Counted from the first letter of the stretch, positions 15,650-22,180 are shown. The stretch: DNA of 25,651 nucleotides from an uncultured Collinsella sp. (GCA_900759045.1 CAAETU010000051.1:1-25651); one strand, 5' to 3'. Notes: generated from the letters alone by a model not told the origin. Program-made: numbers and translations.

Positions 15650-16633
15650 CTAGTCTCCCGAGGTCTGGTTGCGGCCGGTGGCGTAGTCGATCTGCACGTG
15701 CGGCTGCAGGTTGTAGCAGTATACGTGGAAGCAGAGGGTCTTACCGTGGTCCTCGACCGATTGCGCCTCAAGGCGCATGCCACGGCAGACAAGTTCCTCT
15801 TCGTTATACATGGGCGTGACGCGGTAGAGCACATGGTTACCCGTATCGCGAATATAGTTGAGAATCTGCTCTTCAAACGGTAGCATGCCCGTCTCGTTGA
15901 GATAGCGCGTGCCGGTGAGGAGATTCTTGCGGTTGGCGTTTTCGCCGCAGAGCGACCAAGCGATGAGGTGGCAGCGATTGTAGAGGCTCTGGCCTGGAAT
16001 AAAGTCGTAGCGCTGCTGGTGCCAACCGGCAGGGTGGATGCGCGAGATATCGCCGCGCTTTCCCTGTCCGAGCGACTCGGGGCCTACGCAGGCGAGCGCC
16101 TTGCGAGTGCGGCCCAGGCTGTCGAGCTTGGAGAATTTCTTAAAGCAGCCCTCTTCGGTGGCGCGATCGTATTCATCGAGTGTGAATGACGGCGTGCCGA
16201 GCGGGTGCGTGCTGTCGGCGCGAAGGGCAACGTAGGGGTTGCCGGCGTAGTCGGGAATGCTGCTGAGATAAACACCGCGGGCGCGGTTGAGGTCGGGGTT
16301 TTCGACCTCGTCGATGGGGGCGGCGGCGCTGTCCGTGGAAGCGCCGTCGCCGGTGTCGGTTGCGGCGGAATCGGAGCCATCGCCAGAGTCTTGGCTATTT
16401 TGAGAGTCCGAGGAGCTCGCTGTTCCCGATTCGAGTTGGGCAACCAGGTCCGCCTCGTCGTCGGTGCGGCTGGGACTCTCGTCTTGCTTCTCGGCCAGAG
16501 CCGCTGCCTGCTCATCGCTTTGCGGTGACAACAGCTTGGGCGCCCCGTCGAGCGACCCTGTGAACAGCGCAAACCCCAGCACCACGGCGGTGCCGATGGA
16601 AAGTACTTGCTTGTAGGCGGACTTGCGCGACAT
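15650..16633 (-). CDS. Secreted or anchored DNA/RNA non-specific endonuclease
   Basis: A 327-residue protein with a basic N-terminus and a hydrophobic segment (about 10-27) that is a signal peptide or uncleaved anchor. A low-complexity Ser/Asp/Ala/Glu linker runs from about 35 to 112. The C-terminal domain (about 118-327) resembles the EndA/streptodornase type of the DNA/RNA non-specific endonuclease family: YNRCHLIAWSL (218-228) supplies the catalytic His222 (DRGH-like position) and ENANRKNLLTGTRYLNETGM (231-250) the metal-binding Asn. It would digest extracellular DNA for nutrition, uptake or defence. ATG 16631-16633 follows AGGAG at five to six bases, but that site is paired in a predicted hairpin. 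No immunity gene is adjacent, which argues against a toxin cassette. Confidence 0.82.
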   Translation of the reverse strand: MSRKSAYKQVLSIGTAVVLGFALFTGSLDGAPKLLSPQSDEQAAALAEKQDESPSRTDDEADLVAQLESGTASSSDSQNSQDSGDGSDSAATDTGDGASTDSAAAPIDEVENPDLNRARGVYLSSIPDYAGNPYVALRADSTHPLGTPSFTLDEYDRATEEGCFKKFSKLDSLGRTRKALACVGPESLGQGKRGDISRIHPAGWHQQRYDFIPGQSLYNRCHLIAWSLCGENANRKNLLTGTRYLNETGMLPFEEQILNYIRDTGNHVLYRVTPMYNEEELVCRGMRLEAQSVEDHGKTLCFHVYCYNLQPHVQIDYATGRNQTSGD

Positions 16634-16636
16634 GGA

Positions 16637-16681
16637 GGCTCCTGGATGGACGGTTGGGAATCTACCAGTCTAGCAGGAGCC
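16637..16681 (-). promoter_or_regulatory. Hairpin covering the nuclease ribosome-binding site
   Basis: In the minus-strand transcript GGCTCCTG (16681-16674) can pair perfectly with CAGGAGCC (16644-16637), which contains the AGGAG Shine-Dalgarno sequence. The stem is 8 bp with a 29-nt loop. Confidence 0.4.
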
Positions 16682-16789
16682 GGCAGGGGCCGTTCTGTCG
16701 AACAAATACTTAAGATTTTGGGGCAAACGCTGCTGGTTCATTTGCCTCATATGGAGCTGCAGCGGTTACGCATGTGGGGCTATTCGGAG

Positions 16790-16840
16790 TTTCCCCAGAT
16801 AAAACCTACCAAAATAAGCCTGTCCCTTATTGGCAGGTTA
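16790..16840 (+). repeat. Dispersed REP-like repeat, copy 1
   Basis: This 51-bp element begins TTTCCCCAGATAAAACCT. It matches copy 2 (18865) at about 45 of 50 positions in the same orientation, and copy 3 (22062-22112) in inverse orientation. An inner stem (AACCTaCCAAAA with TTATTGGCAGGTT) presents a loop containing CCTGTCCC. The pairing is imperfect in this copy. Confidence 0.85.
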
Positions 16841-16890
16841 ATCGTGAGTTATTTCACCGCAACTTAGGGCACGGTTAGGAAGTGTGCACC

Positions 16891-17088
16891 TTAAAGAGTG
16901 GAGCCCATGATTAGAGAGATTGCGCTCGTCTCTCTAAATGTCTCTCTAACGAGAAGGTCAGTTAAAGAGATAGCATTAGGCAATCTAGCAGTGAATTTGA
17001 TGCATCTCTCTAAAATAAGGTGCTTATCTCTCTAAAGTTAGAGAGATATACTACACTTTAGAGAGATAACTCTATTGTTTTAGAGAGG
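16891..17088. promoter_or_regulatory. Operator array: nine to ten TTAGAGAGA half-sites
   Basis: TTAGAGAGA occurs at 16911, 17038 and 17058 and with one mismatch at 17080. Its reverse complement TCTCTCTAA occurs at 16929, 16941, 17005 and 17027. TTAAAGAGA (16962, one mismatch) and TTAAAGAGT (16891, two) are variants. Start-to-start distances from 16929 are 12, 21, 43, 22, 11, 20 and 22, close to multiples of one helical turn, so the sites face the same side of the DNA. The pair at 17027-17046 is a palindrome with a 2-bp spacer, and the last site overlaps the ribosome-binding region. The adjacent regulator probably binds here and controls itself. Confidence 0.85.
17024..17052 (+). promoter_or_regulatory. 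Possible promoter of the AlbA-domain regulator
   Basis: TATACT (17047-17052) is a good -10 box. TTATCT (17024-17029) is a poor -35 at 17 bases. The palindromic operator 17027-17046 fills the spacer, so bound regulator would block RNA polymerase. Confidence 0.4.
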
Positions 17089-17092
17089 CGGA

Positions 17093-18793
17093 ATGCCAAT
17101 GCTGCTGGATGAACCTCTTGGCCTTATCGTTGAGCGCCTTCGCAGGCGGGGGACTGATGACGCATCGGTAGAAGTTAAAGCCTGCACGAATAAATTGAGC
17201 GCAGACGTATGGGAGACAGTGAGCGCTTTTGCGAACACTGCGGGTGGGCTCATTATTTTGGGCCTGAATGAAGCCGAAGGATTTGTTCCTTCGGCTAACT
17301 TTGCTATCGATAGGGTGCGCGATCAGTTTGTTTCGGGTATCGGAGACGGAGGCTCAGCGGCAGTGGTGACCCATGCGCCGCGGTACGAGCTTGATCGAGG
17401 CGAGGTCGACGGGCTCCAGGTGCTTCTGGTGCGCATCTTTGAACTTGAGCTTAAAGCGAAGCCTTGCTATATCGGCGCGCGCGGCGTGCAGAACGGTAGC
17501 TACAAGCGCGTGGATGATAAAGATATCAAGATGTCACCCGCTGAGCTATATGAGCTGCAGAGTGCGTTGCTTCCGAGCGATGCAGACGGCACGGTGGTTT
17601 CGGAGGCAACGGTCGAGGATTTGGATCCAGATGTCGTGCGGTCTATTATCGCAAATCGCCGGCTGCAGACCCCGCGCGTTTTGCGCGGGGCCGATACGCT
17701 GGAAAAGCAGCTGGTCAGACTCAATATCACTACAAAGGATGGTGCCGTGAAGCTCGCGGGGCTTCTGTCGGCGGGAATTTACCCCCAGCAGTTCTATCCC
17801 AAACTGATGATCGATGTCGCCGTTCATTCCGATGTGGAAAAATCTGCACCCGGGCAACCCCGGTTTATTGACCGCCAGTTGTGCGATGGCCCGATTCCGG
17901 CTTGCATCGAAGATGCCCTTGCCGCGATTGGACGAAACTTGCGCAAAGCGACGATAGTGCAAGGCGCTGGCAGAAGGGAGGATTGGGAAGTTCCCCAGGA
18001 GGTTTTGCGCGAGGCCTTGGCAAATGCCTGCATCCATCGAGAATATTCGCCCATGTTTGTGGGGCAGGCCGTGAGTGTCGATATCTATCCAGACAGAATA
18101 GAGATCAAAAACCCTGGCGGGCTTTGGGGCGGAAAGACGGTGGACAATCTTGCAGACGGGGAATCGCGCTGCCGAAACCCAAAGCTCATGAGCCTAATGG
18201 GGGCGACGCCGTTAGAGCATGCCGAGGGGGCCGTTGCGGAAAGCCAGGGATCTGGTATCCCGGCTATGATTCGCGAGATGGAGTCTCGTTCGCTTGGCAG
18301 GCCGAAATTTATCGTTAAGGCCGATTCGTTTACGGTGCTGCTTTCCCGGCACGGGGCGGAGCTTGCTGAAAACCGCACGTGGATTCAGAGCCATGTGGGC
18401 GCCGAGCTGACGGATCGCGAAGAAACATTGCTCATGTTTATGCGGGAGCATGGGTGCGTATGCGATGTTCAAAAAATACGAGAGGCCCTGAAGTGGGATT
18501 CGGATGACATTCGTCTGATCTGCGGGGACCTTGTAGATAAACATGCCCTGTCAAAATGCGGCAAAGACACGTTCGAAATTATCGATAGGAACAGAGAACC
18601 GTCAGCTTCGACGGCGGATAGGATCCTGGAGGCTCTCAGCGCCGAAGTGGATATGACGGCGCGAGAAATAGCGGTTGCATCGGGGGTCAGAATTTCGTCT
18701 GTCCGTTACCATCTGCCAAAAATGGCGGATAAAGGACTCATCGAAGTAATGGGCTCATCGACGAGCCGCAACCGCCGATATCGGAAGAAGTAG
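17093..18793 (+). CDS. AlbA_2 / ATP-binding / winged-helix transcriptional regulator
   Basis: A 566-residue cytoplasmic protein. Residues about 22-145 form an AlbA_2 (divergent AAA-4, Schlafen-like) domain with EVKACTNKLSADVWETVSAF and ANTAGGLIILGLNE. Residues about 300-395 match a HATPase_c_4 domain: N-box REALANACIHREY (306-318), NPGGL (340-344) and GSGIPAM (386-392). The C-terminus has HTH-like segments at about 440-485 and a clear winged helix at about 505-566 (TAREIAVASGVRISSVRYHLPKM is its core, 522-544). Such proteins are annotated as ATP-binding or putative transcriptional regulators. ATG 17093 is preceded by GAGGCGGA; ATG 17099 is also possible. It is monocistronic behind the operator array and lies between two direct copies of the dispersed repeat. 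The signal sensed and targets other than itself are unknown. Confidence 0.85.
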   Translation: MPMLLDEPLGLIVERLRRRGTDDASVEVKACTNKLSADVWETVSAFANTAGGLIILGLNEAEGFVPSANFAIDRVRDQFVSGIGDGGSAAVVTHAPRYELDRGEVDGLQVLLVRIFELELKAKPCYIGARGVQNGSYKRVDDKDIKMSPAELYELQSALLPSDADGTVVSEATVEDLDPDVVRSIIANRRLQTPRVLRGADTLEKQLVRLNITTKDGAVKLAGLLSAGIYPQQFYPKLMIDVAVHSDVEKSAPGQPRFIDRQLCDGPIPACIEDALAAIGRNLRKATIVQGAGRREDWEVPQEVLREALANACIHREYSPMFVGQAVSVDIYPDRIEIKNPGGLWGGKTVDNLADGESRCRNPKLMSLMGATPLEHAEGAVAESQGSGIPAMIREMESRSLGRPKFIVKADSFTVLLSRHGAELAENRTWIQSHVGAELTDREETLLMFMREHGCVCDVQKIREALKWDSDDIRLICGDLVDKHALSKCGKDTFEIIDRNREPSASTADRILEALSAEVDMTAREIAVASGVRISSVRYHLPKMADKGLIEVMGSSTSRNRRYRKK

Positions 18794-18805
18794 ATGCAGC
18801 CGGGG

Positions 18806-18850
18806 CGCCCTTCTAGTGTCTCTCGAAGTTAGATGGATGCTAGAGGGGCG
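18806..18850 (+). other. Stem-loop with decayed operator copy after the regulator gene
   Basis: CGCCCTTCTAG (18806-18816) pairs with CTAGAGGGGCG (18840-18850), 11 bp with one G-T pair. The loop holds TCTCTCGAAGTTAGATGGA (18819-18837), which closely resembles the palindromic operator at 17027-17046 with one base missing and a few changes. No T run follows the stem. Confidence 0.5.
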
Positions 18851-18864
18851 ACTGTCTCGCGATA

Positions 18865-18914
18865 TTTCCCCAGATAAAACCTGCCAAAATAAACCTGTCC
18901 CTTTTTGGCGGGTC
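18865..18914 (+). repeat. Dispersed REP-like repeat, copy 2
   Basis: Begins TTTCCCCAGATAAAACCT like copy 1. ACCTGCCAAAA pairs with TTTTTGGCGGGT, leaving a loop with CCTGTCCC. It is in direct orientation relative to copy 1, 2.07 kb away. Confidence 0.88.
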
Positions 18915-18984
18915 AGTTAACGCAGTGCAGGTTGAGCATATGCGAGCGAGCGGGCTCCGGGTGCGGTAAGGTGACGTGAAACAA

Positions 18985-19012
18985 GCGGGCGCTGACCTTT
19001 TGGTCGCGCCCG
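18985..19012 (-). terminator. Probable terminator of the LarE gene
   Basis: GCGGGCGCTGACC (18985-18997) pairs with GGTCGCGCCCG (19002-19012) with one bulge and a TTTT/AAAA loop. On the minus strand it is followed by the T-rich GCTTGTTT. It lies about 80 bases past the LarE stop. Confidence 0.5.
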
Positions 19013-19064
19013 TGAAGTTGAACGTCAGATTGCCGTGCCCGGGGCCTGCGCAGCGCCGAGCAGT

Positions 19065-19087
19065 TACGCCGTTTGTAAAACGGCGTA
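19065..19087. other. Perfect palindrome after the LarE stop codon
   Basis: TACGCCGTTT (19065-19074), GTA loop, AAACGGCGTA (19078-19087). This is a perfect 10-bp stem two bases beyond the LarE stop. No T run on either strand, so it probably acts as an mRNA 3' structure rather than an independent terminator. Confidence 0.5.
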
Positions 19088-19089
19088 GC

Positions 19090-19968
19090 CTAAAGATTCA
19101 TGGCACCGTGAATGTAGGGGGTGACCTCGGGGGAGATATGGTCGCAGCCCAGCTCGCGCAGCGCGGACTCGATGGCGGCGGGCAGCGGGGTTTTGCCCTC
19201 GGCGTCAACGGCGTTGCCACCGAGGGCAGCAATCTTGGCGACATCTGCGGGTGCGGCCTCGATATGCATGCAGCCGCCGATCAAGCGCGCGCGTACCTGT
19301 GCCAGATCAAGATCGTGCAGGTAATCCTCGCAGGCGCGGATTAAATCGACCTTCTCGCGCGTAAGCTCCTCGCCCGTGGGAACGCGCGTGGCAAGACATG
19401 CTCCCGCCGGCAGGTTCCAAACGGGATAGCCCCATGCGCGCAGCAGCTCGCGCTCTTCGTCCTTGGTAAAGCCGACCTCCATGAGAGGGGAGCGTACGCC
19501 GAGCTCTTTTGCCGCGCGCATACCAGGGCGGTAGTCGCCGCGATCACTTGCATTGCTGCCATCGATGACGGTGGGAAAGCCGAGCGACTTGGCGTGGTTG
19601 ACGATGGCGGTAAAGCCGGCGTGCTTGCAGTGGTAGCAGCGATTGGCATCGTTGCAGGCTACCTGGGGGAGCTGCAGCTGATCGACCGAAAGATTGAGCA
19701 CGGGGAGCTTAAAATGCGGCCCCTCATTGGCCCGTCCATCAACGGACTGCTCAAACGAAGCCTGTTCGGGCGTGCCGATGAGCGGCGTGGTGAGGTGAAC
19801 GAGGAGGGTATTGGTAGGCATGATGCGGGCGCAGACCGCGGCCAAAAAGCTGCTGTCGACACCACCGGAAAAGCCGATGGCGACGCGTCCGTATGCCAAA
19901 AGCAGCTGCTCGAGTGCTGCGAGTTTGTCCTGAAGCTCCTCTGCGGGTGCGGCGGTGTCTGAAAGCAT
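19090..19968 (-). CDS. larE: ATP-dependent sacrificial sulfur transferase, LarE family
   Basis: PP-loop ATP pyrophosphatase that adenylates the carboxylate of pyridinium dicarboxylate mononucleotide and donates sulfur from its own cysteine, making the nickel-pincer cofactor of lactate racemase and relatives. In 292 residues: PP-loop SGGVDSS (34-40), the ANRCYHCKHAGF motif (108-119), and LPAGACLATRVPTGEELT (186-203), whose C191 corresponds to the sacrificial cysteine. The length is normal. ATG 19966-19968 follows AAGGA at six to seven bases. No larA, larB or larC is nearby, so the cofactor pathway partners must be elsewhere, or the protein serves another sulfur-transfer reaction. It diverges from the HAD gene. 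Confidence 0.88.
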   Translation of the reverse strand: MLSDTAAPAEELQDKLAALEQLLLAYGRVAIGFSGGVDSSFLAAVCARIMPTNTLLVHLTTPLIGTPEQASFEQSVDGRANEGPHFKLPVLNLSVDQLQLPQVACNDANRCYHCKHAGFTAIVNHAKSLGFPTVIDGSNASDRGDYRPGMRAAKELGVRSPLMEVGFTKDEERELLRAWGYPVWNLPAGACLATRVPTGEELTREKVDLIRACEDYLHDLDLAQVRARLIGGCMHIEAAPADVAKIAALGGNAVDAEGKTPLPAAIESALRELGCDHISPEVTPYIHGAMNL

Positions 19969-20002
19969 GAAAGTTCCTTACAGTTATTAAAGCTCGGATG
20001 AA

Positions 20003-20030
20003 ACTATAATCCCACCGAGCTGCTTGTCAT
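20003..20030 (-). promoter_or_regulatory. Promoter of larE with flanking inverted repeat
   Basis: On the minus strand ATGACA (20025-20030) and TATAGT (20003-20008) are separated by 16 bases, a good promoter. An inverted repeat AGCTCGG (19991-19997) / CCGAGCT (20015-20021) brackets the -10 box and could be an operator. Confidence 0.55.
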
Positions 20031-20078
20031 AAGACTTCCAGCTATGTAACGAAAGTGCAATATGCTATATACGTTATA

Positions 20079-20090
20079 TACAAGCTTGTA
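20079..20090. promoter_or_regulatory. 12-bp palindrome upstream of the HAD gene
   Basis: TACAAGCTTGTA is a perfect palindrome within an AT-rich stretch (20058-20092). It may be an operator; a perfect 12-mer can also arise by chance. Confidence 0.3.
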
Positions 20091-20136
20091 AAGTGCGGTA
20101 GAGTGGCAGTAATGCAATCCGGCGAGGGGGACCGAT

Positions 20137-20787
20137 ATGATCAAGGCTGTTATTTTTGACATGGATGGAACGCTGGTCGATACCGAGCGTTTGGGGATTA
20201 GGGCCTGGAAGGCAGGCGCCGCTGAGCTGGGGCTCGCGATTGATGAAGCGCTGATCCATCAGTTTATCGGTCGCACGCTACCCGATGTCATGAACATCCT
20301 CGATAAGCATTACGGCAGCCACGAGATCGCCGAGGCGATCTATGTCCGCCACAAGGAGATTCGCGACGAGATGGTCAAGACCGATCTGGAGCTTAAGACC
20401 GGCGCTGCCGAGTGCATAGACGAGCTGTTGGCTGCGGGCTATCACGTAGGCCTTGCAACGTCATCGCGCCATGTTACGGCCGAGCGCAACCTTAAAGCAT
20501 TCGGTCTTTTTGACAAGTTTGAAACGGTAACGTGTGGCGAGGACGTCGTGCATGGCAAGCCCGACCCCGAGATGTATCTGCTCGCCTGCGAGCGCGCGGG
20601 CTTTACTCCCGAGGAATGTGCCGTGGTCGAGGATTCGCGCAACGGCTGCGTCTCGGGCATTACGGCTGGCTGCCACGTCTTTGCCGTCCCCGATATCGTG
20701 CCGCTGCCGCAGGACGTGGTGGATGGCTGCGAGGCCGTGCTCGATACGTTGTTCGATCTGGCGGCGGCGGTCAAGGCCGTGCGCTAG
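20137..20787 (+). CDS. HAD-family phosphatase, beta-phosphoglucomutase-like
   Basis: Haloacid-dehalogenase superfamily, subfamily IA, 216 residues, cytoplasmic. The catalytic motif DMDGT (8-12) has nucleophile D8 and acid/base D10, motif II is TSS (108-110), motif III Lys141 in GKPDPEMY, and motif IV EDS (165-167). A helical cap lies at about 15-85. The DxDGTLxDTE pattern and cap size match beta-phosphoglucomutase and small sugar-phosphate phosphatases. ATG 20137 follows GAGGGGG. The substrate cannot be assigned. A terminator follows directly. Confidence 0.9.
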   Translation: MIKAVIFDMDGTLVDTERLGIRAWKAGAAELGLAIDEALIHQFIGRTLPDVMNILDKHYGSHEIAEAIYVRHKEIRDEMVKTDLELKTGAAECIDELLAAGYHVGLATSSRHVTAERNLKAFGLFDKFETVTCGEDVVHGKPDPEMYLLACERAGFTPEECAVVEDSRNGCVSGITAGCHVFAVPDIVPLPQDVVDGCEAVLDTLFDLAAAVKAVR

Positions 20788-20833
20788 ACAATTGCGGCGT
20801 TGAAACGAGCAATTGCTTACGTTTGCGCTTAAA

Positions 20834-20870
20834 CAAAAGGGGTCCGGCAATGGTCGGGCCTCTTTTGCTT
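20834..20870 (+). terminator. Terminator between the HAD and LacI-family genes
   Basis: CAAAAGGGGTCCG (20834-20846) pairs with CGGGCCTCTTTTG (20855-20867), 13 bp with two G-T pairs. The A/T ends give T runs on both strands, so it probably works in both directions. Confidence 0.8.
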
Positions 20871-20900
20871 GAGCGGCGACTTAGCATACTTGCGGGCGTG

Positions 20901-22013
20901 CTATAGATACGCACCGAGGTTGATGGCCGTGGCGTCGGTCTGGCTGCTTGCCTGGGTGCTGGCGCGTTCCAGCAGGAACGGACGTACCAGTTCTTGGCGG
21001 TTGATGTCCTCGGCGGCGGTGACTGCGGTGACGGTGCGCGCTGTAGAGCCGACGCGGATATGCTTGGTCTTTGCTGGGGCCTTGTTCTCGATTTGCTCCA
21101 TGAGCAATTGAACGCCCTTGCGGCCAATCTCGTAGCCCGGGGGCGCTACCGTAGTGAGCGGGACCGATCCGCTCCAAGCGAGCGGGTTGCCATCGCAACC
21201 TGCTACGCGTACTTGCCCGGGGACGGCGATGCCTTTGTCGACCAGCGCCGAGATGACGCCCGAGGCCAGCACGTCGGTCAGGCCGACGACAAAATCGGGG
21301 CGTTCGTCGGCGGGGCGCGCGGCGATTTGGGTGCCGATGCCGTAGCCGTCGGCGGCGGTATTCCATTCGCCGGCGTCGATGACTTCGATCTTGATATCGG
21401 GATGTAGGGCGAGCGCCTTATGAATGCCAAGGACGCGCAGGGTGAGTTGCATAAATGCTGCTCGGCCGACGACGACAATATGGTGCGCGCCGCGGGCGAT
21501 GGCGAGTTCGGCAATGATGCGACCCTGGGCCTCGTTGTCGGCCGCTACATAGTAGCCGGGCTCGGAGCAATGGATGTCCAGGTGGACGATCGGCACGGGC
21601 ATCTTGGTCATGGCGGGGTGCCAGTCGGGGGACGCCATGGGCTGAACCATGACGCCGGACATCTGGGTGCCCATAAAGTAGCGCAGGTAATGGTCCTGGA
21701 GAATATCGTCGTTATCGGCGTTGGCGATGAGCAGGTCGTAGCCGTGCTTGCGGGCCTCGTTGTGGGCACCGCTGGCGATTTGGAGCGAAAAGCCGTGGTC
21801 GAGACGGGGGAGCACCAGGCCAAAGGACTTGGTGGCGCCGCCCGCGAGCTGACGAGCGCTTTGGTTGGGCAGGTAGCCAAGGCGATTGATGGTCTCGTTG
21901 ATGAGCTTGAGGGTCTCGGGGCGTAGCTTTTCGGGGTGGTTGAGCGCGTTGGAAACCGTGCCCAACGAAACCCCGGCCTCGCGCGCGACGTCGCTGATTT
22001 TTACCTTTGCCAT
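20901..22013 (-). CDS. LacI-family transcriptional regulator
   Basis: A 370-residue repressor-type protein. The N-terminal HTH (about 4-25: ISDVAREAGVSLGTVSNALN) and hinge (about 47-58: LPNQSARQLAGG) contact DNA. Residues about 63-335 are a periplasmic-binding-like sugar-sensing domain. The C-terminal tail (about 345-370) is Gln/Ser/Thr-rich. The reading frame stays open far upstream through the glmS gene, but ATG 22011-22013 (MAKVKISD) is clearly the start because it aligns with the family and follows AAAGGGG at five bases. A LacI-type operator overlaps its leader, so it probably represses itself. The inducer is unknown; the adjacent genes give no sugar pathway, apart from glmS across the divergent region. 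Confidence 0.93.
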   Translation of the reverse strand: MAKVKISDVAREAGVSLGTVSNALNHPEKLRPETLKLINETINRLGYLPNQSARQLAGGATKSFGLVLPRLDHGFSLQIASGAHNEARKHGYDLLIANADNDDILQDHYLRYFMGTQMSGVMVQPMASPDWHPAMTKMPVPIVHLDIHCSEPGYYVAADNEAQGRIIAELAIARGAHHIVVVGRAAFMQLTLRVLGIHKALALHPDIKIEVIDAGEWNTAADGYGIGTQIAARPADERPDFVVGLTDVLASGVISALVDKGIAVPGQVRVAGCDGNPLAWSGSVPLTTVAPPGYEIGRKGVQLLMEQIENKAPAKTKHIRVGSTARTVTAVTAAEDINRQELVRPFLLERASTQASSQTDATAINLGAYL

Positions 22014-22023
22014 AGCGGCCCCT

Positions 22024-22037
22024 TTGATGCGTTTCAA
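22024..22037. promoter_or_regulatory. LacI-family operator in the leader of the LacI-type gene
   Basis: TTGATGCGTTTCAA matches the symmetrical LacI/GalR-type site TTGAAACGTTTCAA at 12 of 14 positions, with the central CG intact. It lies 11 bases before the start codon and touches the ribosome-binding site. Confidence 0.55.
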
Positions 22038-22048
22038 GTACAAGCCAG

Positions 22049-22054
22049 ATTGTA
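22049..22054 (-). promoter_or_regulatory. Probable -10 box of the LacI-type gene
   Basis: TACAAT on the minus strand. The matching -35 position falls in the poly-T of repeat copy 3 and is not a good -35. The operator 22024-22037 would lie just downstream of the transcription start. Confidence 0.4.
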
Positions 22055-22061
22055 GCATCCC

Positions 22062-22112
22062 AAACCTTCCAAAAAGGGACAGGTTTATTTTGGCAGGTTT
22101 TATCTGGGCAAA
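22062..22112 (-). repeat. Dispersed REP-like repeat, copy 3 (inverted)
   Basis: Reads on the minus strand TTTGCCCAGATAAAACCT and onward, with the same CCAAAATAAACCTGTCCC core as copy 2. AACCTGCCAAAA pairs with TTTTTGGAAGGTT. It abuts the promoter of the LacI-type gene. Confidence 0.88.
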
Positions 22113-22119
22113 CGCTGGA

Positions 22120-22166
22120 GCCCAGGCCACCACAAAGGCGCCTGTCCCCATCGTGGTGGTTTGGGC
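22120..22166. repeat. Second stem-loop with a CCTGTCCCC loop
   Basis: GCCCA-GG-CCACCAC (22120-22133) pairs with GTGGTGG-TT-TGGGC (22153-22166), 7 plus 5 bp around an internal mismatch. The 19-nt loop contains CCTGTCCCC, the motif also found in the loop of the neighbouring repeat. The two form a tandem array like a bacterial interspersed mosaic element. Confidence 0.7.
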
Positions 22167-22180
22167 ATGTGTGCATCGGG

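Larger units (their letters stand above)
16634..17092. other. Contents of the 459-base nuclease-regulator gap
   Basis: From left to right this divergent intergenic region holds the nuclease leader (16637-16681), about 100 bases in which I see no clear element, a copy of the dispersed repeat (16790-16840) and the TTAGAGAGA array (16891-17088). It is much more AT-rich than the flanking genes. No gene was seen in it. Confidence 0.7.

Noticed and set aside
15650..16633. Polymorphic toxin with immunity partner
   Set aside because: The nuclease has no toxin-delivery domain and no small immunity gene follows it; the next gene is the convergent EF-G paralogue.
16891..17088. CRISPR array
   Set aside because: The repeated unit is only 9 bases, occurs in both orientations at uneven distances, and there are no cas genes.
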